Below are positions 33,105-43,165 of a stretch of DNA of 64,000 nt, piece by piece. The stretch is from Pollenia angustigena (Eukaryota; Arthropoda; Insecta; Diptera; Polleniidae), in contig OV884056.1 in assembly GCA_930367215.1 (NCBI GenBank), positions 235,653,127 to 235,717,126 on the forward strand, in the 5' to 3' direction. The translations under genes and the position numbers were made by a program. Positions within the stretch are counted from its first letter, which is position 1; each line of letters starts with the position of its first letter. The notes beneath the pieces were generated by a model that saw nothing but the letters and a program-made list of their open reading frames with translations, was not told where the DNA came from and did not search any database.

Positions 33105-33442
33105 CAGTAGATATCGGATATAAGAAACTTTAAGAATGACACAAAGTTGTATCTATATGCGGGTTTTTGTTATAAGCAATTATTGGATATAAGAAACTTT
33201 TTTATCTTTTAATATTTTAATTTTTGTTTTCATTGGTTATGTAAAAGATCTTTTTTCATATCATTTATCATCTTTGGTGTATAAAAAAAGTTTTTTATAT
33301 CAGATTTTTTCTAATATACGACTTACATACTTTTATAGAAAATTTTTCTATAGAAAGTACAGAAAAACACATGGTGTTTTTGGTCCATTTTCTCAAAAGC
33401 TGTTTTTCTTATATGCGATAAGCTTATATCAGGTACCTACTG
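33105..33442. mobile_element. Pogo-like MITE, CAGTAGATATCGG termini
   Basis: CAGTAGATATCGGATATAAG at the left, and CTTATATCAGGTACCTACTG at the right end, with TA flanks at 33103-33104 and 33443-33444. Interior strings such as GGATATAAGAAACTTTT recur several times. 338 bp, non-coding. Confidence 0.75.
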
Positions 33443-33444
33443 TA

Positions 33445-34393
33445 TTTTGATTTATTGTTTACCTTTAAAGTAACAGAGCTGGTACCGTTACCGAGTTGTT
33501 GGCATCCTTCCGTTTTTGTTAAAAAATTTGTTGCAATAATTTTAAGTGGCCTTTTATGTAAAAACAACTACAGCAAACATTACTTTTCATGCCACCATTG
33601 CGTCACTCATACAAACCTACAGAATCATTTAGGCTCCTTTTCTTCATGCACGAGTATAGAAAATTTCAATGAATTTTTCTACCTTCCAGCACTTGTTCTA
33701 TATTCATTTTATATCAGTTTTTTTTCAGCATTATTTTTTCCATTAAGGACTGTCTTCCTTCTTTCGGCACGACTTCTGCATCCGTATTCCTGTTTTGTTT
33801 TCTGCTTTTATCATGCCACAAGGATGTTGATAATTTCTGAAATGTATATTTTTTAAACATACTCTGAACTGTGTGTGTGTGTATTTTTTGTTTCAGTTAC
33901 TGTTTCAGTGTATTTGTGTTAAGTTTATATAAATGTTGCAGTTGCAGCTGACGCTTTTTTGTGCTGTTTTATTGTTTTACCACAATTTTCATTATATGAG
34001 TACCTAGTGATGACCTAAAAACACATATTTCCACCTTCACTTTCATTTCACATGTTTATTTTATCATAAATCCCTACAAACATTGCTTTGCTTTAGGTTG
34101 CCTGGCACACAGGCCATATCTAATACGCCTCCATTCAAACTGGCGAACAAAGCATTAAAAGAGTGAATTCTATTGGAAATTAATTCGTTAAGAAACACAA
34201 ATTATTTTTGTTAAGATATTAATTTATCATATTTTAAGACCGTTCATTATTTAATGTATAATTCCTTTGAATGATTCCCTTTATTTATTTAAGTCTTACG
34301 CTGCGAATTTCTGTAGGTTAAATAAATGAACATTCCTAATACTTTATTTCAATTTTCAAAAGATTTAATTCTAAAAAAAATTAATATTTCAAA
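33445..34393. other. No recognisable feature
   Basis: Includes a 133-codon plus-strand frame (33455-33856) rich in F, L, S and C with no recognisable domain. The composition matches translated AT-rich non-coding DNA. Confidence 0.45.
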
Positions 34394-34489
34394 TACAGTA
34401 GATGCTCGCTTATATGAACTAAATGAAAAAGTTCACATAATCGAGACAATATAAAATAAGTATTTCAAATAATTTTTACTATGTGTACA

Positions 34490-34930
34490 TTAGCGTGGCC
34501 GTTAGTTGTGTGGAGAACTTTTTTTTTGATTTCTTATATTCTCCCCCCACAAATCGGTTAATTTTTAGATAAAAAAATATTCAAAAAAATTTCGTAGCGA
34601 TAAGTTGTGTTTTAGGGGGGGGTCCCTCAAAGTTTGCCATCAAGCCATTTATTCAAATGTAATTTGTTTGCATATGACTATCTCTTCAAAACAACATTTT
34701 ACAAGAATATGATATATGGCAATATTTTAGCTCTTCTAGTCAACAACATTAGCCTCCAAGAAAGTTTTTTGCTAAAATTAATATTTAAGAAAATAACAAT
34801 GGACGCCCCCTAAAACACAACTTATCGCTACGAAATTTTTTTGTATTTTTTTACATAAAACTGAACCAATTTGGGGGGGGGGGGGGGGGAAAAAAAAAAA
34901 AAAAAAAAAAGAAAAATAACGGCCACCCTA
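34490..34930. mobile_element. hAT MITE with TAGCGTGGCCGTTA ends, TSD GTGTACAT
   Basis: TAGCGTGGCCGTTAG at the left and (reverse complement) TAGGGTGGCCGTTA at the right, flanked by GTGTACAT at 34482-34489 and 34931-34938. Interior inverted blocks AATTTCGTAGCGATAAGTTG and the reverse lie about 240 bp apart. Near its right end is a long G run followed by an A run (34873-34911). Confidence 0.85.
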
Positions 34931-34938
34931 GTGTACAT

Positions 34939-35671
34939 TAGTGCTGGGATACTATCGATATTTTCTACTATCGATATTTATCGATAGTTCAGATTTCACT
35001 ATCGATATTACTATCGACTGAATGTTTGTACTTGTGCAGGAAAACTTTAATCATTTTTTTATAAGGCTACAGTTCGTTGTTTTTATCACTTTATTGAATG
35101 TATGAGACGTATGAATATACGCCCGTTATTTTAGATGGCAGTTTTTAAAAAAATGATAAGTACCTTTCTGAAGGAACCGAAGTAACAGGGACTATAAGAT
35201 ATTCCATTGCAACTTAAAAAAATTTTCTAAATTCTAAACCCAAAAAGGTAATCAATCTAGCGGACTTATCCTCTAATGGTCGTTCATTTTTTTATCCTAT
35301 GCTTGCAATTGCATTTGGATTTGCATTTTTTTTTTTACAACATTACAAAAATATTTGACATTTCAGTCCCTAAATAAACATGTAAAAATTTCGACTTAAA
35401 GTCCTTTAATTAGCAGTAAAAAGCACTGCTAAGCAATCCATACCACTTGCCATTCTTGTTGTTTGTATTCATTGCTGTAATTCAGCGCGAATTAATAATA
35501 GCAAGTAAAAATTTGCGGCAAAAAACTGTGTGTGTATAGCTGCTGTTAGATGTCTTCATAGCTGTATTTTAAATAATAAGAATATCGATATTTATATTTT
35601 TTCTATCGATATTTTCGATATTTTAAGACTATCGATAATATCGATAGTCTATCGATAGTTTCCCAGCACTA
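34939..35671. mobile_element. TAGTGCTGGG hAT MITE, copy C, clean, TSD GTGTACAT
   Basis: TAGTGCTGGGATACTATC at the left and the reverse complement of TAGTGCTGGGAAACTA at the right, flanked by GTGTACAT at 34931-34938 and 35672-35679. The left flank is the right flank of the preceding hAT. 733 bp, dense in TATCGATA motifs, non-coding, and the reference copy for 19413-21008 and 22593-23193. Confidence 0.9.
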
Positions 35672-35954
35672 GTGTACATACATAACCTGTATTAAGTTTT
35701 TATTTTATATTAGTTTGTTAAACAAAATTTACATGAATGTAGTGGTTATATTTTTTTGCTTTAAGGAATTTCTGTAATGCCTTGTCCCTGCATTTTCGCA
35801 ATGCCAAATATCATTATCAGATAAATAACTTTACCAACCATCTTATAAATTCTCCTTTGCATTCGTATATACACATTTACAAGCTTATTTCGGGAAAGAA
35901 CAGATTTATAATAAAGGTTGTTTTTTATAGAGTGCCACAAGTTTGAATCATAAT

Positions 35955-36290
35955 AAAACAAGGAAATATATTTTTAATATCAGTGAAACGGGCTTTATTG
36001 GAAAGAAAATGTTATGCAATTTAAATATGATTTCTGCCATGTGGCCGCCACGGCTGGAGCGTAGAAGGCGACAATTTTCAACAACTTTTCGCATTCTGAC
36101 CATCATCGTTTTTGAAGACTTATGGGCCAATGAGTCCGCCAGCCCATAAAGCGCACCAAACAGTAAGTTTTGTGGATGTAATGGTGTTTCGACAAAAGCT
36201 TGTGGATTTTACTCACTCCAAATGCGACAATTCTGCTTATTTACGTACCCATTCAACAAGAAATGAGCTTCATCGGAAAATACAATTTTG
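35955..36290 (-). pseudogene. Mariner (DD41D-like) transposase fragment, central region
   Basis: Minus-strand translation across stops: KIVFSDEAHFLLNGYVNKQN, CRIWSE, NPQAFVETPLHPQ and ALWAGGLIGP then FKNDDGQN. FSDEAHF carries the first catalytic Asp. YVNKQNCRIWSE matches the motif that survives at the deletion edge of the 22020-23284 copy, so this is the same family and supplies the part missing there. It is followed by unreadable sequence. Confidence 0.82.
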
Positions 36291-36366
36291 AATGGAAATT
36301 CGAAATCAATATTAATTTGTTGTTCATCCCATTTACCGAATTATTTTGATTAAAAATTTCAAATAT

Positions 36367-37152
36367 CCAGTAAAAAATTTTAAGGTTTTCGGAAGCAAGA
36401 AAAGTACAAGAGCGCTGATATATGCGCTGGCTATTACATACTACTTAGAAGCAACAGGGAAGCGAAAACCATTGAAGTCAATTTTTAATATAAGTAAATG
36501 AAAATTATTTAATAGCTTCGCATAATCCCTTATAAGTAAGCAGGTTGTAAGGGAGTAGTTGAAATGATTATTTAAAAGAAAAAATTTACGACTAAAGTTC
36601 AAAGTGCTTCTGTTAATCCCTTACATGGAAGCACGTTGTATTGCAATGATTTCAAAATGTGTTTACGATTATTCCCGACATGTAATCGAAAACAAGAGAT
36701 GCTTAAAATTACTTCTTTTTTATTACGCAATCAGTCAGCAAATTGTTTTTGAGCAGAGAGGACGCAAGCAAATTTTTGTGTGGTCAATTACTAGATTTGT
36801 TGTTGTTTTCTTTTTAATTTGCGTACAGTTTCGTTCTATTTTAAAAATTACATATTAACTGTGTTGTGTGTTTGTTTTGCTTTTTGTTCTTTTGCATAAG
36901 TTTTTGTGTTGCGCTTCTTGTATACAGTATAGAAGCCAATTAATCAAAGGTATGAAAGCTGCGGTTTTTGGAAGCTACTCCTTCACGGAATAATGTAAGC
37001 CATGAAAAACGCAGTGATTTTACAAAAAAGTAGTGCTTCCAAGTGGGAATTCGCCATATAAAAATCATGCCTCTTGTAAGCAGGTTTGTAAGGGGGAATT
37101 GTGCTTCTCTCCCTTACAAACCTTCTTACCATTAAGCACCATTTTTTACTGG
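36367..37152. mobile_element. TA-flanked element, CCAGTAAAAAAT termini
   Basis: TCCAGTAAAAAATTTTAAGG at the left and the reverse complement of CCCAGTAAAAAATGGTGC at the right, each next to TA. The interior has paired blocks such as TAAGCAGGTTGTAAGGGAG (36538) and TAAGCAGGTTTGTAAGGGGG (37078). Probably Tc1/mariner-mobilised, with no transposase. Confidence 0.6.
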
Positions 37153-37440
37153 GTATTTGCACGTTGCTCGATAACTCGATTCATAGTGAAATTTAAAATC
37201 AAATATCAGCTGTTAGATGGGTGCTCAAATAAAGCAGTGATGCCAACTCAAAGTTGTGATACTCCTAAAAAACACCCTTTACAACAAATAGCTTAAAAAA
37301 AAATCAACGGTTGCAAGTTGTTCACATAATAGAGATAAAGTTGTGTTCACTTTTTAGAACCTCATGTGTAAAAATTTTGTTGTTAACTATTCTGGATGTT
37401 CATATAACTGGGTATTCATTTAACCGAGCGTCTACTGTAT

Positions 37441-38590
37441 TTAAGTTCAATTTGCAAAATTTTAAATTTAAACAAGTTCATTGTCTTATAGAAATGATTT
37501 AAGCAAATTATTAATTTTTATAAAAATTAAACTGCGGCAATAAGTAACTCTACAATATTTAATTAAAATTTTTAAAAAGAAATAGGGAATTCATTCTTTT
37601 AAGTCCATGCTGGTGAATAAGTTTGTAATTTTTTATACTAAACGACTGGCAGTACAGTGACATAGATGATGCATTTTATTTTTTCTATTTGTTTGTTTGT
37701 TTTTACTATCCTTAAAGAGGAGACGCAAGGATGTTAGAAATTTGTTGCTGATGGTAAATAGCAGCAGTACTAGTAGAGTAGAAGATCTGGCGGTACTTAA
37801 AACGCCACTTAAAACTCAAGTCACTTTTAGAGTGTTTGTTCTTGGCAGGATAACATAGATTTTATTAAAAACTCACTCACTCACTTATTTACATACTCAT
37901 CCACTTTCTCAAACATATACTTGCACTTAAACCCACACATATGTACATACATTCTAATAATATACAAAACCCCTAAATGTATGCTATATATTTTATAAAA
38001 ATTGCATTTCATGTTCTTTACCCTTTTCCATCTAATTCGTTTTTTCCCTTTTACACAGGCTGTTAAATTGCATTAGTGTTGGTATTAATGTGTGTGCGTT
38101 TAACATTCTCATTTGTTGCATGCTATCTTATCACTTTTTTGTTTTTGTATCTCAGCTTTTTTTTCTATTTATTTATTAAGTTTTTTTCGCTCATAGTTTT
38201 CTCAAGTGTCATGGTATTTTATTGTATCTCTGGATAATAGAAGAAAAAAGATAAATCTTGTTTTGCAGCGTATTGGGTCAATTTGTTTTATTGCTTTTTT
38301 TTTAGTACATTTTCTAATGTGTATAAAATTGTGTTGTGTGCAAAGCATGCATTTGGCTTTAAGAAATCTTGGACTAAAAACAATTTAATTTAAATTACTT
38401 AATATTAATATTCTATTTTACGATGAATTTCCATTAAAGGGCCTCCCTAAACGAAACATAAAATAGATCAAAATAAGCCAAGATCCGGTTAAAACTTAAT
38501 TTTTAAAATATATTAAAAATGTAATGGGATATAAATTAGAAATATTAAATATAATTGGATTTACATGTGGCTGTGAGGCCACATGCCTTG
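37441..38590. other. No recognisable feature
   Basis: AT-rich with ACTCACTCACT and CATACATT simple patches near 37872-37950. No exon-like or repeat-end signal that I can defend. Confidence 0.45.
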
Positions 38591-38737
38591 CATACACAGA
38601 AAAAAATAATTTTAATTTTTGAATACGAAAATCGCATATTTGATTAAAAAAATATTTGAATTTTTTGCGATGACTTTTTTTGCGATATTGATAAAAAAGT
38701 TTGTAGGTATCGTTGTCGAATATTTAGTCAACAACCA

Positions 38738-38975
38738 CACGGAAAAAATTCTCCAAAATTTGTCACCAATAAAAGCATTAATCAAAAATAAAATCAGTTT
38801 TAATTAAAAATTTAATCAAGTGAACTAAACGTTTAATCAAGTAAATTAAACGTTTAATAAATACTATTAACTGGTTTAATTGATACTATTAATTTGTTTA
38901 CTGGTGCAAATTTAATTAATTTTTTAGTTAATATCACAAATTTTTTAATTGGAATCAATTTTTATTTTTTTCTGT
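38738..38975 (+). mobile_element. CACAGAAAAA MITE copy
   Basis: CACGGAAAAAATTCTCCAAA at the left and TTTTTTTCTGTG at the right, with interior TTAATCAAAAATAAAATCAG and TTTGTTTACTGGTGCAAATT. It lies 140 bp inside another CACAGAAAAAAA start at 38594, which suggests insertion of one family member into a related element. Confidence 0.75.
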
Positions 38976-39304
38976 GCAAGTTTATTGAGTCAATAAAATA
39001 ATTGTTTTTCAACAAAATGTTTACGTGATTTGCAAGGTTGTCAGATTTTTTTGAGCTCCATCGCCAAACCTTATATCAAAAATCGCCAAACGTCAATTTT
39101 TTCAGTTTTTGTAAAAAAAATTTTTTTTTTTGTTAAATTGAATTTTGCATACAAAAAAAACTAGTATAGCATTTCAGTCCAAAATCGCCAAAAACTGAGA
39201 AAAAATACAAAAGTCTCATCAAACTGTGAGAGATAATAAAAGGCCAACAAATAATATTCGCGCATAAATCAAATAAGACAATACATAATTTATTTGCACA
39301 GGAA

Positions 39305-39665
39305 AAAAAACTGAGTGGAGGGATCAAAGTGATATTGTTTATCAAATTGATTGTGATGGCGGTGATAATGAGGAGTGTGGAAAAATCTACGTTGGAACAA
39401 CGAAGAGAAATTTAGCGTGAGAATAGACGAACATAAAGCTGATATAAAAAGAGGAAAACAATCGACTGCAGTGGCATAACACTGCAACGAAAACGGACAC
39501 AAGCCAAACTTTGAAAAAATGAGAATTTTAGATAAAGAGAAAAGGGAGAATAAGAGATACACGTTGGATAGCTTAAGAATACAACAAAAATCGGCAAGTG
39601 CAATAAACACAAAAGAAGACAAAGCCAATACAAATGCAAACTACACCATTGCAATACTTTAGTAA
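39305..39665 (+). pseudogene. Penelope-like element, GIY-YIG endonuclease end
   Basis: Plus-strand translation, corrected for two shifts and a stop: DIVYQIDCDGGDNEECGKIY then VGTTKRNLA (the GIY-YIG-like core 'Y...YVGTTKR'), RIDEHKADIKRGKQSTAVA, HCNENGHKPNFEKMRILDKE, KRENKRYTLDSLRIQQ and SAINTKEDKANTN. This is the C-terminal endonuclease of Penelope reverse transcriptases: H.....GH.PDF....ILD.E....KR..LE...I. The RT part is missing, so the copy is 5'-truncated. The 3' untranslated part continues to about 40010 and contains a hammerhead-like motif. Confidence 0.85.
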
Positions 39666-39918
39666 AAAAAACAACTGATCAAAAAGGGACAAAATTTTCT
39701 GTGATAATTTTTTAATTTACATACATTTATTTTAACATTTTAAGTCTTGTGTTGTGTTGTCCACCTATACAAAATACTGTGATATAATTTAATAATACTG
39801 TTAACTGGCGAAAAAGATTATTGTAAGTTAATTTGTCAAAAATTAAGACTATAATTATTGTTATTATTGACTACTTTTTACTTTGTATTTTTACAATGTT
39901 GCCAGATTTTAATAAAAA

Positions 39919-39973
39919 CTCAATCCCTGAAGAAGTTGGAAAGAATACCAGCGAAACGCCGAATTTTATTGAG
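39919..39973 (+). ncRNA. Candidate decayed hammerhead ribozyme in Penelope 3' region
   Basis: CTGAAGA (39927-39933) and GAAA (39953-39956) are spaced by a 5-bp helix (GTTGG at 39935-39939 with CCAGC at 39948-39952, one G-U pair) closed by an 8-nt loop, as in helix II. CTCAAT (39919-39924) pairs with ATTGAG (39968-39973) as helix I. Helix III would be very short (CGCC...G) and the NUH cleavage triplet is not clear. Penelope-like elements are known to carry hammerhead motifs near their ends. Confidence 0.4.
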
Positions 39974-40499
39974 AATGAAATAAATAATCTTTCATTTACA
40001 TTGAATTAATGACCTTGAAAGCCTGCATATAGGCAACTATATAAACTATTTAGAGTAATCAAAAAGGTCGATCAACACTTATAATTATACTTCTGTGTTG
40101 TTTCTGTAATTTTTTTTTTTTTTTTTGATCACACAATTCTATAAGATCGTACACTTCAGCCTCTTCGATTTCATTACTGGTGTTTTTACCTGCATACATA
40201 CTATTAGAATTAAATAACAAAATGATAACAAAATAAAAATCATGTGAAAAAATTCGACAGTTTTTTTTAAATTAGTAATGATAACCAAAAATTGTAAAAA
40301 CAAATCGCTGAAATAATATAAATGGTAAAAATTGCCGAGTAATTCGCCAGATATATCAAAAATCGCCAGTCGCCAAATGGAAAATCCCACCGCCAAACTC
40401 TTTCAAACTGACAGCCCTGGCGATTTATTAAAATATATTGTTGGAAATGTTGAATAAATTAAACAAAATGTGTATCGAATCTTTTTTTTATTTATTATT

Positions 40500-40660
40500 T
40501 ATGATGTGCTAAATTCCCAATTTTAATTCTTTTAAAAATACACTAAAATGTATTGTGCGCATTTCGCTGGTTGCATAGGTCAGGTCAACAGGAAACCTTT
40601 TTTCAAAGACTTTCGAAAGACTAAAGATATTATACAAATAAAACTGTAAAGCGAATGAGA
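40500..40660. repeat. GCGCATTTCACTGGTTGC family, diverged copy
   Basis: 'GTGCTAAATTCCCAATTTTA' followed by 'GCGCATTTCGCTGGTTGCAT' and 'AGGTCAACAGGAAACC'. Same block order as at 430-600 and 48430-48560. Confidence 0.6.
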
Positions 40661-40773
40661 ATTACAAGCACTAAGACACTATCAAAACTATTAAAAAATG
40701 GACAAGAGTTGTAAAAATACTGTCTTTACTGTGATTCAGATATTTTTTTTTATTGAATATGAAGAAATATTTA

Positions 40774-41465
40774 GGCCCTAAATTTGTTAAACGCAAACGC
40801 AATGCCAAAAATAACATTGAAAGCAAAAACAATGTCAAAAATTTATCAAAATTTTGTTGTTGCTTTATACAGAAATACATATTAGCGGTATTCACACCGA
40901 GCTTGTTAGTTTGTTAGTCGTTAATCGTTACTTTTTTACACGCATTTTGTTTTTGTATATTTAACGCGCTACCGGATTAACATTTATCAAATTAACGACA
41001 CGGCACCCCTGATAAAATAGTTGTTATCTGGTAACTCACAACTTACCGACAGCAAACGTTATTTGTGTCAAAGCATGAGTAATTAAATGGCTTACAATTT
41101 CTTTTTTTACACTTTCTCGTGGCATGTTTTATTTTTTCCAGAATAATAAATTGTGTCAGAACAATAAATCAGTTGTTTTACTACGAAAGTTACCAGACTA
41201 ACAAAGTTTTAAAGAGGGGGTCGTTCACAGTTGGTAACCTTAACAAATTAACAAACTACCGAGTAACAAATTAACAAGTTTGGTGTGAATACCACTATTG
41301 CGTTTTAAAATTATCAACGCCACAAGATATGCAGCGTTTAAAATTTTAAAAATTCAATATACGTTTCTATAGAAAACAACAACAAAATTATGAAATATTT
41401 TCGATTTTGTTTTTGCTTTCAATATAATTTTTGGCGTTGCGTTTGCGTTTTACAAATTTAGGGCC
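40774..41465. mobile_element. PIF/Harbinger-type MITE, TTA duplication
   Basis: GGCCCTAAATTTGTTAAACG at the left and the reverse complement of GGCCCTAAATTTGTAAAACG at the right. The similarity continues for about 90 bp through CAAACGCAA(T/C)GCC and TTGAAAGCAAAAACAA. TTA at 40771-40773 and 41466-41468. A second inverted-repeat element (40887-41297) is nested inside. Confidence 0.85.
40887..41297. mobile_element. MITE with GGTATTCACACC termini, nested
   Basis: GGTATTCACACCGAGCTTGT at the left, reverse complement of GGTATTCACACCAAACTTGT at the right, then TTAGTTTGTTA / TTAATTTGTTA. The target duplication is unclear. Confidence 0.7.
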
Positions 41466-41660
41466 TTAATTATTGCACTATTAAATATGTTTTATTGAGT
41501 GCTATTTTGCAAAGTGTAATTTTGATAAATTTTTTCATTGAATCAAATAAAAAGTTTGGTGACCTAAAATTTTATTTTAAACAAACTGTGTTGTTAAAAA
41601 TTTTCGTGTGTTAAATTTTTTTCTGTGTTGTTGAAATGTTTATGTCGTTCGGGTGAATTT

Positions 41661-41912
41661 CTGTGGCATTTTGACATAACATCTTAAGTCAAATTTAAAA
41701 AGTTCAAAAAAATGTTGTTAATCATACGAACTTTCATTAAAAAAAACCTTTTTGTTTACGTTTTTAAAATTTTGTATTATTAACGAAATTTTTCTTTAGT
41801 TTAGTTTTTTTCATTATTTGGCAAAAATGATTTTTTCACCGAGTTTTTTTTTTTTTTTTAAACTTTTTTGCTATCTTATCTCGACTTTAGAAGTTTTGTC
41901 AAAATGCCACAG
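41661..41912. mobile_element. MITE with CTGTGGCATTTTGAC termini, ATTT flanks
   Basis: CTGTGGCATTTTGACATAAC at the left, reverse complement of CTGTGGCATTTTGACAAAAC at the right, with ATTT on both sides (41657-41660, 41913-41916). The interior is T-rich and non-coding. Confidence 0.65.
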
Positions 41913-42109
41913 ATTTTATTTAACTCATAAGCGTCACGTCATAATTTGACCGTAGGTAGAAAAATATAAAGCTAATAAAACTTTATATTTTAAGAAACAG
42001 AAAATTTAATTCAGTCTAAAAAACCTCTATAGGCGCAAACTTAAATAATTAAGAAAGGCTTTAAAGTCCAATATAACTTTAATAAATTTTATTTCTATTC
42101 TTCTTTTAA

Positions 42110-42330
42110 TCGATTCACTCACCACATCAAATACTCTTGATACTCTTGGATAAAACCATGCAAAACAAGTGCCTGAATGACTGACTGACTGACATTATCA
42201 TATAATAGTTGTATGTTTATGGACTAACCGAAAGTACGTGTGAAGCACGTACGTTCTGATTAAATTTAATCTAACGAACGAGTTGAATTAGTCAGTCACA
42301 TACAAAATCGTCAGTCATACAATTTGTACA
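42110..42330. repeat. GACT simple repeat with palindrome
   Basis: TGACTGACTGACTGACATT near 42180 and TAGTCAGTCACATACAAA near 42290 surround the hairpin GTACGTGTGAAGCACGTAC (42235-42253). Possibly a small inverted-repeat element; the boundaries are not certain. Confidence 0.45.
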
Positions 42331-42664
42331 TTTGGGCAAAAGAAGAGCACATGGATTTTAGATTTGTTGGCATTTTTTTTTTTCTTTATTTTTTATTTAA
42401 CTTTAGGCTATTAAAAAGTTCGGTATGTTTTCAGTGGTGTACAAGTAGTTCGAGTACTTAAATGTATGAATGTGTTAAAAACAATGCAATTTTTGTGTTC
42501 TTTTTATGATCAAGGAAACTTAAAATATGTTATTGAAAAAGGGTTTTATTCGCATTAAATATGCTGTTAAAGCTTGAAATTTTGCCCTTAAAAATGGCTA
42601 AAAATATGCTTTAAAAAAAAAACAAAATATTCCACATTAAAAAAATATGTATTTGCATATTGTG

Positions 42665-42810
42665 ATCAACTAAAAAAGCAAAGGTCGGTCAGCCCGACCA
42701 TATGATACCCTACACCACAGTATTCCTCATCAAATTTTTAAGAGTGTATCCTATTTAGGACCTATGGACAGCCATGCACTGAATTTCCTTCAAAAAGTAT
42801 TTTGCATATA
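42665..42810 (+). repeat. Truncated 'GTCGGTCAGCCCGACCATATG' dispersed repeat
   Basis: GGTCGGTCAGCCCGACCATA then GATACCCTACACCACAGTAT, the head of the family that is complete at 10937-11527. It lacks the tail. Confidence 0.65.
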
Positions 42811-42941
42811 GGTACACGGAAATAAGTTTTTTTTCTAAAGTAATCAATTTCGTTTCTTAAAACAAGAAAATCCAAATACAATTTCATCTTAAATTAGTAG
42901 TAGTAATTTTCTTTTTTATTTACAATGAAATCAATTTACAA

Positions 42942-43163
42942 TTGGGCTATTCATATCGTCAAAATGTCCTAAATAATATTTTACAATTGTTTAAAAAAAA
43001 TATTGTTGTGTTTGAAACAAAATAAAAATGTTAATGCTGTGTTCATTATTTCATCGCCGCTGTACATTAGAAATCCGCCTGCCCACAGCATTCATATATA
43101 TTTCTTGTAATTATTTTAAGACATATTACTTTACAACTTTAGACTACCTTGTGAATAGCCCAA
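42942..43163. mobile_element. Short MITE, TTGGGCTATTCA termini
   Basis: TTGGGCTATTCATATCG at the left, reverse complement of TTGGGCTATTCACAAGG at the right. The termini resemble those of the 13141 family. The interior has the frame 43028-43231 by chance only. Confidence 0.6.
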
Positions 43164-43165
43164 AT

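Larger units (their letters stand above)
34396..37438. mobile_element. Pogo-like element with CAGTAGATGCTCG ends, carrying nested insertions
   Basis: CAGTAGATGCTCGCTTATAT at the left, and (reverse complement) CAGTAGACGCTCGGTTAAAT at the right, bordered by TA at 34394-34395 and 37439-37440. The ends share the core CAGTAGAYGCTCG with the 19847 and 53940 MITEs. Inside are two hATs at one target site (34490-34930, 34939-35671), a mariner transposase fragment (35955-36290) and a CCAGTAAAAAA MITE (36367-37152). Confidence 0.75.
39033..40419. mobile_element. hAT element, CA(A/G)GGYTGTCAG ends
   Basis: CAAGGTTGTCAGATTTTT at the left and (reverse complement) CAGGGCTGTCAGTTTG at the right. Flanks GTGATTTG and GCGATTTA match at 6 of 8. 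Both ends are dense in AATCGCCA / TGGCGATT motifs. A related element lies at 61776-63717. Its interior is mostly a Penelope-like fragment. Confidence 0.78.

Noticed and set aside
33455..33856. 133-codon plus-strand frame rich in F, L and C
   Set aside because: Composition is that of translated T-rich DNA; no recognisable motif, splice signal or neighbouring exon.
39290..39654. Minus-strand frames of 80 and 112 codons
   Set aside because: They are antisense to the Penelope endonuclease relic on the plus strand.
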